Positions 18,037-28,742 are shown, numbered from the stretch's first letter. The stretch: 64,000 nucleotides of DNA from Flavobacterium xanthum (GCF_900142695.1 NZ_FRBU01000001.1:62001-126000), one strand, 5' to 3'. Notes: a model not told the origin generated them from the letters alone. A program made the numbers and translations.

Positions 18037-18104
18037 GTCAAAATTATCTTTTTTCTTACAGTGAAAACAGATGTATTCTAGGTTTACTTTTTTAAAATAC
18101 AGTT

Positions 18105-21100
18105 ATGAAACACCTTTACAGGATTCTATTTTTCTTTGTTTTACTATTTTCAGTTCATCAATTAAGCGCTAAAGTCACTAGTAGCTTTTTAATTAAGGAG
18201 AAAAAGATCCTAAATAAGGGAGACACTAATTTAGCTCCACCTACAGCAACCATAACTACCAGTACCTCTTCTGTTTGTAAAGACGGATCCCTGCCAGTAA
18301 TCACCTTTACAGGAGCGGGAGGAACGGCGCCTTATACGTTTACCTATAGTATTGATGGAGTACAACAACCTACTTTAACCACTACCTCAGGCAATGCTGC
18401 AACAATCAACGTGCCAACAGCTACTATAGGAAGTTTTCTATACACCTTAATAAGTGTTCGAGATGCATCGATGCCAATCGTAGAAATTCTGCAAAATGGA
18501 AGTGTTACCGTAACTGTTACTGCGCCTCCAGTTGTTGATTTTACTTTTATTGATAACCTATGTTCTGGAACTGCAGTTCAATTTACTTCGGTTGTAGTAG
18601 GTTCAGGACCTTATACTTACTTGTGGGATTTTGGCGGTAGTGGTACTAGTTCAACAAGTCCGAATCCTTCTCATATCTTTAACAACGTAATTGGAGGCTC
18701 ATCGCAGTCATTTAACGTAACTCTAAAAGTTACTGACACTTTTGGATGTGTGAAAACTATCTCTAAAGTTGTTACTGTCAAAAATCCAGATGCTTCCTTA
18801 AATTCTAGTGCTGAAGCTGCAATTTATAATGGTTTTCCAATTTTTAAAGTCTGTACAAATGATGTGTCGCTTATTAATTTTATAAATATTTCTACAACTA
18901 ATTCAACAAATACAAAATACGTTATTAACTGGGGAGATTCTTCGCCCGATTTTGTTTCTTCCACCTTTTCTGCCGCAACCTCACATACTTATTCTGTAGG
19001 ATTGTGGACGTTAACTTATGTTGTTACAGGTCAAAATGGATGTGCAATTACTAAAATATACAAGGTGTTTGTAGGGAATAATCCAGCGGTAGGAATTGGT
19101 AATCCTGGTAATACTAACATTTGTATCTCAACCGCACTTACTTTTCCAATTACTGGAACCGAAAACAACCCACCAGGAACTATTTACACCGTTACTTTTA
19201 ATGATGACTCAGTACCAACAATTTTCAATCATCCACCACCAGCTTCCATCACTCACTTATTTTTAAAATCATCTTGTGGCGTTACAAGTGCAAATCAACA
19301 AAATTCATTTTCGGCAACTATTGAAGCGTCTAATCCTTGCGACGTATCATTTGGCATAGTCGTTCCAATTCGTGTTTCTACTCCTCCCATTGCAAATTTT
19401 AATATGCCTAAATCTGAATTATGTACTAATTCTCAAATATGTTTTACAAATGAATCAATTAGAGGTTCAACTGCCACAAGTGCATCTTGTATTGCGTCAA
19501 AGGTAGTTTGGATAATTTCTCCTTCAACAGGCTTTTCATTGAACAGTGGTCAATTAGGAAGTGATAGTAACGGATCTACAAACACAAATACGTGGCAAGC
19601 TGGAACAAATTCAATATGTCCAGTTTTTAATGTGTCGGGAACCTATACAATTACGATGAAAATTGGCAATGGCTGTGATATTGATGAAATGGTAAAAACT
19701 ATTTGCATCGAATCCCCTTTCATTCCTCAATTTACTTTAAATACTACTGAAGGGTGTTCTCCTTTAAACGTGGTAACTACAAATTCAACGAGTATAATAA
19801 ATCCCTGTACTCCGACACTTTACGCTTGGGAAGTTGCTTATGCAAGTGGATTTTGTGGTGCTGCACCAGCCGTTTGGAATTATGTAACGGGAAGTGAAAC
19901 ATCAGCAAGTCCCACGTTCAATTTTGTTACTCCTGGGACATATTCGATAAAACTTACAATGACGAATTCCTGCGGACCCGTTACAACTTTAGCTAAAACG
20001 GTAATCGTTAAGCAACCGCCTACTGTCAGCATCAATTCGATTGCCAATCGTTGCCAATCGGTACCTATTACAGTTATAAATCCAATAGCTATAGTAGGAA
20101 ATTGCGGGATACAAACCGCTACTTATGCTTGGGAATTTACAGGAGGAATACCAGCGACGTCAACAAGTGCAACGCCTTCCATTTCATATAGTTCACCGGG
20201 AAACTATGAGATCAAATTAGTAGTAACGAATGAATGTGGGACAACAACAGCTACAAAAGTTAGCTTTACCATCAACCCCACGCCAACAGTGGATGTAATT
20301 TCAGGTCAATCAAAATGTAAAGGGCAACAATCTGATGCCATATTATTTGCGGGAAGTATCCCCAATACCGTTTACAACTGGACAAACAATAATTCAGCCA
20401 TTGGGTTGCCTACCAATGGAACAGGGAATATCAACCCGTTTGCGTTGATTAATATGGGAACGACTGTTTTAACAGCTACGATAACGGTGACGCCAACCCT
20501 AAATGGATGCACAGGAACAGCAAAAACATTCACGATAGCAGTGTTCCCTGATCCAATAGTAAATGATATTGCTTCTATCACTTTATGCAACAATGCAAAT
20601 CAAAACAGTATTGCTTTTAGTCCCATTGTACTTGGAACCACCTTTTCGTGGACAAATAGTAGTACTGCTATAGGTCTTGCCGCTTCTGGAACCGGACCAA
20701 TTCCGGCCTTTACAGCGTCTAATACTGGTCAAACTACAATTTCATCCACACTTACTGTCACTCCACAAAATGCCTCTGGTTGCACCGGAACACCAAAAAC
20801 ATTTACGATAACGGTACATCCAACTCCAAATTTACAACCGCTTCTAGATAAAGAATATTGCAAAGGAGTTGCAACAGCAGTGCAGACTTTCAGTGGTGCA
20901 GTTCTTGGGACCACTTATGCCTGGAGTAATTCTAATGCTTTAATAGGATTGGGAGCTAGTGGCACTGCATCTATTCCTTCTTTTGTACCTGCAAATTCAG
21001 GAACAACACCAATTACAGCTGTAATAACGGTGACACCTTCGGCAAATGGTTGTCCAGGAACACCTCAAACTTTTAAAATTACGGTTAATCCATCACCAGT

Positions 21101-24100
21101 GGTAACTTTCTCTCCAAGTATACAAACTATTTGTTCGGGGAATGGAAGTGCGTTAGTTACCCTTAGTAGCACTACACCTTCAGTAATTTTTAATTGGACT
21201 GCAACTGTTCCGGCAGGGATTACAGGAATGACAACAAGCGGAACGGACACCATTCCGGTGCAGGTATTGTCAAATAGTACTGCTACTCCTATACTAATTA
21301 CCTATGTAGCAACTGCATCACTTTCGGGTGGGGCATCCTGTTTTGGAGCGGTATTTAATTATACCATTAAGGTAAATCCAAAGCCATCGATAACAGCCAC
21401 GATAAATTCCACCAGTTGCAGCAGTGAACTATTTACAACAACACCATCTAATACAAGCCCAAATATAATTCCAAGTGGTACGACCTATACTTGGAACATC
21501 CCAACTGTTACAGGCGGTTTATCTGGTGGCGTCTCAGGAACGAATGCTTCTACTATAAGCGGTACTTTGACAAACTTAACCGCAATACCCCAGACAGCAA
21601 CTTATTCGGTAACACCAATGGCAAGTGGATGTCCCGGACTTCCCTTTGATGTTGTAGTCACTGTAAATCCAAAGCCAACGGTTCATGTTTTAAACAATAT
21701 AATTCTTTGTGCTGGTCAAGCCAGTACTCAAATCGTTTTTTCAGGAGACGTTTCAGGTACTACTTACAATTGGTCTAGCACTAGTTTAGCCGTAGGATTG
21801 AGCACTTTATCTGGTTCAAATGATATTCCTGTTTTTACGGGAACAAATTCAGGTACGATTCCAATAACAGCAACAATTACGGTAACGCCTTCAGTAAATG
21901 GTTGTGTGGGAATGTCAAAAATATTTACAATTACGGTTAATCCTTTGCCAATAGTCAATACAATAGCCAACAAGGCTGCATGTAACAACCAGTCCAGTGC
22001 AGCCATTAGCTTTAATGGCGCCGTGGCTGGAACTACCTTTGCCTGGACCAACGATACGCCTTCGATAGGGTTAGCGGCCTCTGGAACTGGAAATATTGGC
22101 AGTTTTACCGCTTTGAATACAGGTACAACTCCACTTATTGCGACTGTAATTGTTACGCCTACGGCAAATGGTTGCCCTGGAATATCAAAATCATTTACAA
22201 TTACCGTAAATCCGACTCCAACTGTCGAACAGCCCCTTAATCAGGAAGTGTGTAATGGTTTGTCAACAGTGGCTATTCCTTTGACAGGAAATATTCCTAG
22301 CACAACATATAGTTGGACAAATTCAAATTCATCTGTAGGTTTAGTCGCTAGCGGATCAGGAACTATTCCTTCCTTTATAGGAAGTAATGCCACTTCCTCT
22401 CCAAAAATTGCTACCATAACTGTGACACCATCAATAAATGGATGCCCAGGAACAACTAAAACTTTTACAATTACTGTAAATCCATCACCAGTGATAACTT
22501 TTACTCCTGCACCACAAACGATTTGTTCGGGAGAAAATGCTGCTGCAGTAACATTAAATAGTAGTACTATGGGAGTCACTTTTAGCTGGACAACAAGCCA
22601 GCCAGCCGGAATAACTGAAACCATAGCTACTTCAGGAACCAATACTATTCCTGCACAAACCTTGACCAACACCACAAATACAGATATAACTATTGAATAT
22701 AATGCCACAGCAACCGTAGCAGGAGGAGGTGCATGTTTAGGGGCACTTTATACCTATACGATTACAGTAAAACCAAAACCAAGCATAACATCTCCATTGG
22801 CACAAACCATTTGTAGTACTACTGCATTTTCAATTACACCAGTTGATGGCTCAGGAAATAAAGTTCCAACCGGAACCATTTATACTTGGAGTGCGGCTGT
22901 AATTAGTCCGGTAGGAGCCATTTCGGGAGCAAATGCACAAAATACACCTCAATCTTCTATTAGCCAAACGCTAGTTAATGTTACCGATCAAAAGGCTATC
23001 GCAACTTATATGGTAACTCCAAAATCAGGAACTTGTGCAGGAACAGCTTTTCCTGTAGTAATAACGGTTAATCCATCTCCCAAAGTGGTGTTCTCAAGTG
23101 TGAATCAGAAAATCTGTTCTGGAAATGATGCTGCCGCAATAAATTTATCAAGCCCAACTACTGGAAGTGTAACTTTTAATTGGACTGCTTCAATTCCTCT
23201 CGGAATTACTGGAGCAACATCATCAGGAACAACTGCTGTAATTCCTATTCAAACGTTAACCAATACTACTGCAGGTCCACTGACAGTTATTTATACAGCA
23301 AAAGCAACCCTAAATGACGGAGTGGTTTGCCAAGGTCCACCTAATACCTATAGCATTACCGTAAATCCAGCGATTATAACCTCCAGTGTTTTGTCCAATT
23401 ATAATGGTTTTAACCTTAGTGCTGTTGGTGCAAATGATGGCTCTATTGCTGTATCGGTATCGGGTGGCTCCGGATCTTATACCTATTCCTGGTCAGGACC
23501 CAATAGTTTTTTGGCTTCAAGCCAAAATATTGCTAATCTTATTGCAGGAGATTATACGCTTACCATAAATGACGGACTATGCGATCCCGTAATTTTATCT
23601 TTTACTTTAACCGCGCCGCAGTCCTTAATCATTCAAGAAGATGCAGCGGCACACGCTAACATTTTTTGTAATGGCTATTCAACGGGAAGCATAAAAGTGG
23701 TTATTACCCAGCAATCCATTGGACCTTACAAATATGAATTAATTTTACAAGGCGGAGGCATTGTTCAGAGCAGTCTAAACAATTCAGCTTTGGATTATAC
23801 TTTTGATGGATTAGTTGCAGGTACTTATGACATCAAAGTTACTGATAGCAATGGAAGCGTGAAAACAATTGTAGGAGTTATTATTTCCCAACCTTCAGGT
23901 ATAACTGCTTCGATAAGTGCACAAACAAATATTCTTTGTTTTGGAGACAGTACGGGAAGCGCGACCGTAACTGCTATTGGAGGTAGTGGCGCTTTGACTT
24001 ACTCTTGGAATACAATTCCCATTCAGACTACGCCAACGGCAAGCGGATTAACAGCAGGAACCTATGTGGTAACCATCACGGATACTAATTCATGTTCAAC

Positions 24101-27026
24101 TACCCATCAAGCTGTAATTACGGAACCAAATCGTTTGGTTACATCAATAAGTGCGCAAACAAATATTTTATGCTTTGGAAACAGCACTGGAACGGCCACT
24201 ATTGCTGTTAGTGGAGGGGAAGTACCGTATGCTTTTTCTTGGAACACTTTGACAAATAATACTGCGGCGACAGCATCCGGACTTTCAGCGGGTACGTATA
24301 CTGTTACGGTAACAGATGCCAATAATTGTACAAAAGTGCAACAAGTTACTATCACACAACCAACAGCCGTGCTGGAATCATCTATAAGCAGTTTTAATAA
24401 CGTAAGCTGCTTTGGTGGAAGTGACGGTAAGGCGACTGTTGCTGTTACAAATGGATCAGCGCCGTACACGTATTCTTGGAATACAGTACCCGTTCAAACA
24501 GTGGCAACAGCGACTGGATTAACGAAAGGAAATTATACCGTTAGGGTTACTGATTTTAACGGATGTGAAACAACTTCTGCGGTTACAATTGAACAACCAG
24601 CAGCAATTTCTACTTCTATCTCAGCACAAACTAATGTTGCCTGTTCGGGAAGTAATACGGGATCAGCAACGATTGTGCCAAATGGAGGCACCGCTCCTTA
24701 TACTTTTTCATGGAATACGACACCAATGCAAACAACTGCAACAGGGATCAATCTGGCCAAAGGAACCTATTCCGTAACGGTTGTCGATGGCAATAATTGT
24801 TCGGCAATTCAACAAGTAGTAATAACTGAACCAAACGGACTAGTGACTGCTATTGCGTCCCAAGTCAATGTCGATTGCTTCGGAAAAAGTACAGGTTCAG
24901 CCACGGTATCTGTTTCTGGAGGGACAGCGCCATTAACCTATTCATGGGATACCGCTACTGTAAACACAACCTTAAGTGTCTCAGGATTAGTCGCAGGAAG
25001 CTATCATTTAACCGTTTCTGATGCTAACGGCTGTCAAAAAATACAGGAAGTTAATATCACAGAGCCAGCTGATCTTGCTATCACTACTAACTTGGAAAAA
25101 GACGTCACTTGCTTTGGCGATTCAGATGGAGCAATAAAAATAACGGTGAGTGGAGGTACTTCAGTTTACAGTTATTCGTGGACCAAAGATGGAACCGCTT
25201 TCGCCAACACTAAAGATTTATTCAATTTAAGTCCAGGAATATATCAAATAACGGTTTCGGATGCGAATAATTGTGGACCAAAAACAGCCACTTTTACTAT
25301 TACAGAACCGCCAGTTTTAGATGTAACATTTGGTAGTAAAACTGATATTAAGTGCTTTGGCACTGCAACGGGAGCCATAAATGTTACTGTAATAGGCGGG
25401 ACTCCTTCCACTTCTGGTTATAATTTTGCTTGGACGGGTCCAAATGGTTTTGCTAGTGCCAGCCAGAATTTAATAGCTGTTTTTGCTGGAACCTATAATT
25501 TGATCGTAACCGATAATTCAGGATGTACCGATAGGCTAACAGTGATTTTAACACAGCCAGCCCTGGTGACAGTTTCAGCCATTACAACTCCCATTGTTTG
25601 TTATGGCGATAATGATGCCTCCATTCGTCTGGCGGTTTCCGGAGGAGTTGCACCATACACAGTTTTATGGAGTAATTTGGCTGTTGGAATAATTCAAGAC
25701 AATCTTTCAGCGGGAGATTATATAGCTACGATTACGGATGCTAATAACTGTATCAAAACGATAACAGTAACTATACCCGAGGCTCCAATATTTAAAATGG
25801 ACCCCAATGTTACTCAAATTTCTTGTTTTGGCGCTCGAGACGGAAGCATTAAATTAAACTTAGTGGGAGGAATACCTAATGTGAAGTTAGTTTGGAGCGA
25901 CAACAGTTTGGCCGGAACAACTAGAAATAATATTGGACCAGGCACTTATACCGCTACAATAATTGATGGTACACCGTGTCAAATTACTAAAACTTTTTTA
26001 ATAATTGAACCACAACTATTAGTCTTAGCTGCAAATACCACCAATGCATTAAATTGCGATGATGCTAATAGTGGTGCAATTAATTTATTAGTTTCAGGGG
26101 GAACACCGCCTTTCTCTTACACGTGGTCAAATGGTGCTGTAACAGAGGATTTGAATGCGATTCCTGCTGGTAATTATTTGGTTACCGTCACTGATGCTAG
26201 GAAATGTAGTGCATCCGGAAGCTACTCAGTTATCCGACCGGCAGCCATAGCTGTAAAAGTAGAGACGGTTACTGATTTTAACTGTGAAACTAAAGTTGTC
26301 AAGCAGTCTTTTATTGCCAGAACTTCAGGAGGAGTTCCACCTTATCAGTTTGTTTGGTCAAGTGGAAGTGTGAGTGGTCCTAACAATGAAATAATGAGTA
26401 CATCGCAAAACGGATTAGTGGTGCTGAATGCAATCGACTCTAGAAATTGCAGTACAACGTATACATTTGACGTCGCTATTCCCCAATTAGGTACGCCATC
26501 CTTTACTACTGCCTCAATAGGATATAGTACTTACGGAATTTACGCTATTGAAGATCCTATTCAATTTACCAATACTGCAACCGGAGATTACACTGCTATG
26601 ACGTGGGATTTTGGTGATGCTACTTTTTCAACCGAAGAAAATCCAACTCATATTTATAAAAAGGAAGGAACTTATATCATCAGTCAAACGGTTACTTATC
26701 CTTTTGGATGTGTATATGTACACCAAATCAATCTAGAGATTGAGAAAGGATATCGCTTAATTCCTCCAACAGGATTTACGCCTAATAACGATGGTATCAA
26801 CGATTATTTTGCTCCTGTTCTTTTAGGATTAAATGATATCCATTTTGATGTTTACGATACGTGGGGCAGTTTAATTTATTCTGAATCTGGAGAAAATATT
26901 AGAGGCTGGGATGGAAAAATCAATAATAAAGAAGGCGAAAATGGGAATTATTATTTCACTATTACCGCTAAAACATTTTACGGAAAAAAAATTAAGGATG
27001 AAGGAGCATTAGTGCTTATAAATTAA
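18105..27026 (+). CDS. Giant SprB-like surface adhesin with gliding-associated C-terminal domain
   Basis: 2973 residues. Signal peptide MKHLYRILFFFVLLFSVHQLSA. About 140-700 holds PKD domains (YLWDFGGSGTSSTSPNPSHIF). About 725-1750 is a tandem array of PKD-like/Ig-like units of roughly 95 residues sharing the ending VTPSANGCPGTPQTFKITVN. About 1760-2710 holds at least ten SprB repeats of 70-80 residues (CFGxSTGSATVTxxGGxxPYTYSW ... GTYxVTVTDxNxC). A PKD domain follows (about 2808-2870), and the last 90 residues are the CHU_C/type B T9SS domain (PPTGFTPNNDGINDYF). SprB in F. johnsoniae is the mobile gliding adhesin; this is shorter and need not be its orthologue. It is co-transcribed with sprF-like 6 bp downstream. 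Confidence 0.92.
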   Translation: MKHLYRILFFFVLLFSVHQLSAKVTSSFLIKEKKILNKGDTNLAPPTATITTSTSSVCKDGSLPVITFTGAGGTAPYTFTYSIDGVQQPTLTTTSGNAATINVPTATIGSFLYTLISVRDASMPIVEILQNGSVTVTVTAPPVVDFTFIDNLCSGTAVQFTSVVVGSGPYTYLWDFGGSGTSSTSPNPSHIFNNVIGGSSQSFNVTLKVTDTFGCVKTISKVVTVKNPDASLNSSAEAAIYNGFPIFKVCTNDVSLINFINISTTNSTNTKYVINWGDSSPDFVSSTFSAATSHTYSVGLWTLTYVVTGQNGCAITKIYKVFVGNNPAVGIGNPGNTNICISTALTFPITGTENNPPGTIYTVTFNDDSVPTIFNHPPPASITHLFLKSSCGVTSANQQNSFSATIEASNPCDVSFGIVVPIRVSTPPIANFNMPKSELCTNSQICFTNESIRGSTATSASCIASKVVWIISPSTGFSLNSGQLGSDSNGSTNTNTWQAGTNSICPVFNVSGTYTITMKIGNGCDIDEMVKTICIESPFIPQFTLNTTEGCSPLNVVTTNSTSIINPCTPTLYAWEVAYASGFCGAAPAVWNYVTGSETSASPTFNFVTPGTYSIKLTMTNSCGPVTTLAKTVIVKQPPTVSINSIANRCQSVPITVINPIAIVGNCGIQTATYAWEFTGGIPATSTSATPSISYSSPGNYEIKLVVTNECGTTTATKVSFTINPTPTVDVISGQSKCKGQQSDAILFAGSIPNTVYNWTNNNSAIGLPTNGTGNINPFALINMGTTVLTATITVTPTLNGCTGTAKTFTIAVFPDPIVNDIASITLCNNANQNSIAFSPIVLGTTFSWTNSSTAIGLAASGTGPIPAFTASNTGQTTISSTLTVTPQNASGCTGTPKTFTITVHPTPNLQPLLDKEYCKGVATAVQTFSGAVLGTTYAWSNSNALIGLGASGTASIPSFVPANSGTTPITAVITVTPSANGCPGTPQTFKITVNPSPVVTFSPSIQTICSGNGSALVTLSSTTPSVIFNWTATVPAGITGMTTSGTDTIPVQVLSNSTATPILITYVATASLSGGASCFGAVFNYTIKVNPKPSITATINSTSCSSELFTTTPSNTSPNIIPSGTTYTWNIPTVTGGLSGGVSGTNASTISGTLTNLTAIPQTATYSVTPMASGCPGLPFDVVVTVNPKPTVHVLNNIILCAGQASTQIVFSGDVSGTTYNWSSTSLAVGLSTLSGSNDIPVFTGTNSGTIPITATITVTPSVNGCVGMSKIFTITVNPLPIVNTIANKAACNNQSSAAISFNGAVAGTTFAWTNDTPSIGLAASGTGNIGSFTALNTGTTPLIATVIVTPTANGCPGISKSFTITVNPTPTVEQPLNQEVCNGLSTVAIPLTGNIPSTTYSWTNSNSSVGLVASGSGTIPSFIGSNATSSPKIATITVTPSINGCPGTTKTFTITVNPSPVITFTPAPQTICSGENAAAVTLNSSTMGVTFSWTTSQPAGITETIATSGTNTIPAQTLTNTTNTDITIEYNATATVAGGGACLGALYTYTITVKPKPSITSPLAQTICSTTAFSITPVDGSGNKVPTGTIYTWSAAVISPVGAISGANAQNTPQSSISQTLVNVTDQKAIATYMVTPKSGTCAGTAFPVVITVNPSPKVVFSSVNQKICSGNDAAAINLSSPTTGSVTFNWTASIPLGITGATSSGTTAVIPIQTLTNTTAGPLTVIYTAKATLNDGVVCQGPPNTYSITVNPAIITSSVLSNYNGFNLSAVGANDGSIAVSVSGGSGSYTYSWSGPNSFLASSQNIANLIAGDYTLTINDGLCDPVILSFTLTAPQSLIIQEDAAAHANIFCNGYSTGSIKVVITQQSIGPYKYELILQGGGIVQSSLNNSALDYTFDGLVAGTYDIKVTDSNGSVKTIVGVIISQPSGITASISAQTNILCFGDSTGSATVTAIGGSGALTYSWNTIPIQTTPTASGLTAGTYVVTITDTNSCSTTHQAVITEPNRLVTSISAQTNILCFGNSTGTATIAVSGGEVPYAFSWNTLTNNTAATASGLSAGTYTVTVTDANNCTKVQQVTITQPTAVLESSISSFNNVSCFGGSDGKATVAVTNGSAPYTYSWNTVPVQTVATATGLTKGNYTVRVTDFNGCETTSAVTIEQPAAISTSISAQTNVACSGSNTGSATIVPNGGTAPYTFSWNTTPMQTTATGINLAKGTYSVTVVDGNNCSAIQQVVITEPNGLVTAIASQVNVDCFGKSTGSATVSVSGGTAPLTYSWDTATVNTTLSVSGLVAGSYHLTVSDANGCQKIQEVNITEPADLAITTNLEKDVTCFGDSDGAIKITVSGGTSVYSYSWTKDGTAFANTKDLFNLSPGIYQITVSDANNCGPKTATFTITEPPVLDVTFGSKTDIKCFGTATGAINVTVIGGTPSTSGYNFAWTGPNGFASASQNLIAVFAGTYNLIVTDNSGCTDRLTVILTQPALVTVSAITTPIVCYGDNDASIRLAVSGGVAPYTVLWSNLAVGIIQDNLSAGDYIATITDANNCIKTITVTIPEAPIFKMDPNVTQISCFGARDGSIKLNLVGGIPNVKLVWSDNSLAGTTRNNIGPGTYTATIIDGTPCQITKTFLIIEPQLLVLAANTTNALNCDDANSGAINLLVSGGTPPFSYTWSNGAVTEDLNAIPAGNYLVTVTDARKCSASGSYSVIRPAAIAVKVETVTDFNCETKVVKQSFIARTSGGVPPYQFVWSSGSVSGPNNEIMSTSQNGLVVLNAIDSRNCSTTYTFDVAIPQLGTPSFTTASIGYSTYGIYAIEDPIQFTNTATGDYTAMTWDFGDATFSTEENPTHIYKKEGTYIISQTVTYPFGCVYVHQINLEIEKGYRLIPPTGFTPNNDGINDYFAPVLLGLNDIHFDVYDTWGSLIYSESGENIRGWDGKINNKEGENGNYYFTITAKTFYGKKIKDEGALVLIN
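20280..23370 (+). repeat. Tandem PKD-like repeat array inside the adhesin gene
   Basis: Units of about 280-300 bp each encode a block with GTTYxWTN, IGLxASGTGxIPxF and ITVTPxxNGCPGxxKTFTITVNP. Several DNA stretches (for example ACATTTACGATAACGGT and its variants) recur nearly unchanged, so the array is prone to expansion and assembly collapse. Confidence 0.75.
23390..26240 (+). repeat. SprB-repeat array inside the adhesin gene
   Basis: At least ten successive units of about 210-240 bp, each with a CFG, an SGG-PYTYSW block, a GTYxVTVTD block and a TEP/TQP linker. The unit period and Cys positions repeat throughout. Confidence 0.8.
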
Positions 27027-27031
27027 AAAAA

Positions 27032-28036
27032 ATGAAATTAAAAATACTGTTTGCCTTATTATCTTGCTGCTTTTTCAATCAAGCAAAAGCGCAAGATCCA
27101 ATATTTACTCAATATTTCCTCATTCCCGAAACACTAAATCCAGGTTTTTCTGGTTTTTTGGAAACAACTTATGCTGGGATTATCCACCGATCGCAATGGC
27201 CAGATTTGGATTTGAAAATTGATACCGATTATGCTTTTATTAATACATGGAGCGAAAATAGCAATAGTGGTATTGGTTTTAGTATTTTGAATCATAGAGA
27301 AAACAAAACGCAGTACAGTTTTACCCAATTCAATGTCAATTATGCTTACAGAGTTAGGCTCAATGATAATTGGTATTTTAGACCTGCTATTGAGGTTGGT
27401 TTTGGAACCAAATCGTTTGGTTTTGGTAATCTAGTATTAGAAGATCAAATTAATATAGGTTCTGGAACTATCAATCCTACAAGTGGAGATCCTTTAGTAC
27501 TGAATGATAGATTTAAGTTTTTTGATTTTACCGCAGGGATGGTTTTTAATAATGAGAATGCGTGGTTTGGACTTTCTTTAAAACACATCAACAAGCCTAA
27601 TATTTCTTTTGTTGCTGATAAAAACATCCCTCTGAAAATGTTTTTTTCTGCCAGTGGGGGATATGAATTTTTAGTTGTTGATTATTTAGATGTGGCTTTG
27701 TTTCCCTATGAAACAAAGTTTTTACTGACAGCGAATTACATGAACCAAGGCGAATACAATCGTTTGGATCTTGGATCTTCCGTTATGTTTAAAACGGTAT
27801 TTTTTGGTTTGTCTGCTGCTACAAATCCCGGAACCAAGTCAGACAACAGTCATTTAGTGACGTCGTTAAATGTTTTTGGCGGATTACAATATGAGCACTT
27901 AAAATTTGGGTTATCACACGATTTTAGTACCTCAAAAATAGGGAAAACAGGAGGGATCTATGAATTGTCCTTGACGTATCAGTTTGATCTTGATGTAAAG
28001 TGTTTTGGCTGCCCCAATTATGCAAAAAATTATTGA
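27032..28036 (+). CDS. sprF: PorP/SprF family T9SS outer-membrane protein
   Basis: A 334-residue protein: signal peptide MKLKILFALLSCCFFNQAKA, then the family opening QDPIFTQYFLIPETLNPGFS, and a membrane beta barrel of alternating amphipathic strands to the end. SprF is needed for secretion and surface attachment of SprB in F. johnsoniae, and the PorP/SprF family pairs with type B sorting domains. Its position 5 bp after an adhesin with exactly that C-terminus supports a dedicated partner role. A short CFGCPNY motif near the C-terminus is not explained by the barrel. Symbol is by family; orthology to F. johnsoniae sprF is not proven. Confidence 0.88.
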   Translation: MKLKILFALLSCCFFNQAKAQDPIFTQYFLIPETLNPGFSGFLETTYAGIIHRSQWPDLDLKIDTDYAFINTWSENSNSGIGFSILNHRENKTQYSFTQFNVNYAYRVRLNDNWYFRPAIEVGFGTKSFGFGNLVLEDQINIGSGTINPTSGDPLVLNDRFKFFDFTAGMVFNNENAWFGLSLKHINKPNISFVADKNIPLKMFFSASGGYEFLVVDYLDVALFPYETKFLLTANYMNQGEYNRLDLGSSVMFKTVFFGLSAATNPGTKSDNSHLVTSLNVFGGLQYEHLKFGLSHDFSTSKIGKTGGIYELSLTYQFDLDVKCFGCPNYAKNY

Positions 28037-28593
28037 TTTACTCCAGCAACAGGGTCGTAAAAAAATCAAATAAGTGGGCGTTTATTACACAGTGATAGCC
28101 TAACGGTATGAAAATAAGAACTAAACCTTTAGATTTACTAATTAAGTAATAAGAATAAAACAATGACGTATTTTTTTTACCATATAAGTCATTGAAGTTT
28201 CATTTGTGTAAGACTGATAACTTAAGCAATAATAAGGTCATTTAAGGTTTATTGCTTACATGACTTTTTATGTTAAATAGTATTTCACTCATTTTATAGT
28301 ACGGCAATGAATAAGTCCAACTACTTATATGAAAATAAAGGCACTTTAATTAGCTTAAAAAAAGAGATTACATAACAATTTAGGCAGCTAGTCAATTTGT
28401 CTTTTTGTATTGTAATAAAGGATTGATTTCAAATAAACGTAATAGTGCAATTATTTTCACTGTTACTATAAACACGATTGTAAAGAATTGTCATAGCAGT
28501 CTTAATTAAGAAAAGAGACTCTAAAGAACAAAACGTCACTCCTTAACGTCACTCTTAATAAAAAAATTGGTTTTTTAGAAAGTGTTATGCATA
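28037..28593. other. Long gene-free stretch after the adhesin operon
   Basis: 557 bp with stops in all frames. It contains inverted repeats (CAATGAC / GTCATTG at 28161-28194; AAGCAATAA / TTATTGCTT at 28224-28257) and a direct repeat ACGTCACTC(C)TTA at 28533-28557. None forms a standard terminator. I see no RNA gene. Confidence 0.5.
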
Positions 28594-28629
28594 AAAAAAC
28601 CCCTAAACAATTACTGTTTAGGGGTTTGT
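28592..28629 (-). terminator. Terminator after tRNA-Met (possibly bidirectional)
   Basis: The stem AACCCCTAAACA / TGTTTAGGGGTT is flanked by an A run on the left, which is a T run on minus. It lies 4 bp past the tRNA 3' end. Confidence 0.8.
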
Positions 28630-28632
28630 AAG

Positions 28633-28706
28633 TAGCGAGACCGAGATTTGAACTCGGGACCTCAGGGTTATGAATCCTGCGCTCTAACCGACTGAGCTAT
28701 CTCGCC
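28633..28706 (-). tRNA. tRNA-Met (CAT anticodon)
   Basis: A 74-base cloverleaf: acceptor GGCGAGA / TCTCGCT, D arm GCTC / GAGC, anticodon loop TTCATAA with CAT, T arm CCGAG-TTCAAAT-CTCGG, discriminator A. CCA is not encoded. The anticodon stem has one A-C opposition next to the loop. It lacks the three G-C pairs expected of the initiator, so elongator Met is likelier; an Ile tRNA with lysidine cannot be excluded by sequence alone. Confidence 0.92.
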
Positions 28707-28742
28707 AAATGTTCTAAGGAATACTGCCCTTGAACGCGGGTG

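Larger units (their letters stand above)
17644..18104. other. Divergent intergenic region with promoters for the propeptide and adhesin genes
   Basis: A 461-bp region. On minus, TTG (17696-17694) and TAGTTTTG (17673-17666) with a 20-base spacer precede the 17643 start. On plus, TATATTTG at 18029-18036 lies 69 bp before the adhesin start. A 69-codon frame at 17791-18000 has no support. A CCGTAAA / TTTACGG hairpin lies at about 17970-17998. Confidence 0.5.

Noticed and set aside
22241..22708. 155-codon antisense frame inside the adhesin
   Set aside because: Shadow of repetitive Thr/Ser/Gly codons; the other antisense frames in the same gene have the same hydrophobic Val-rich look.
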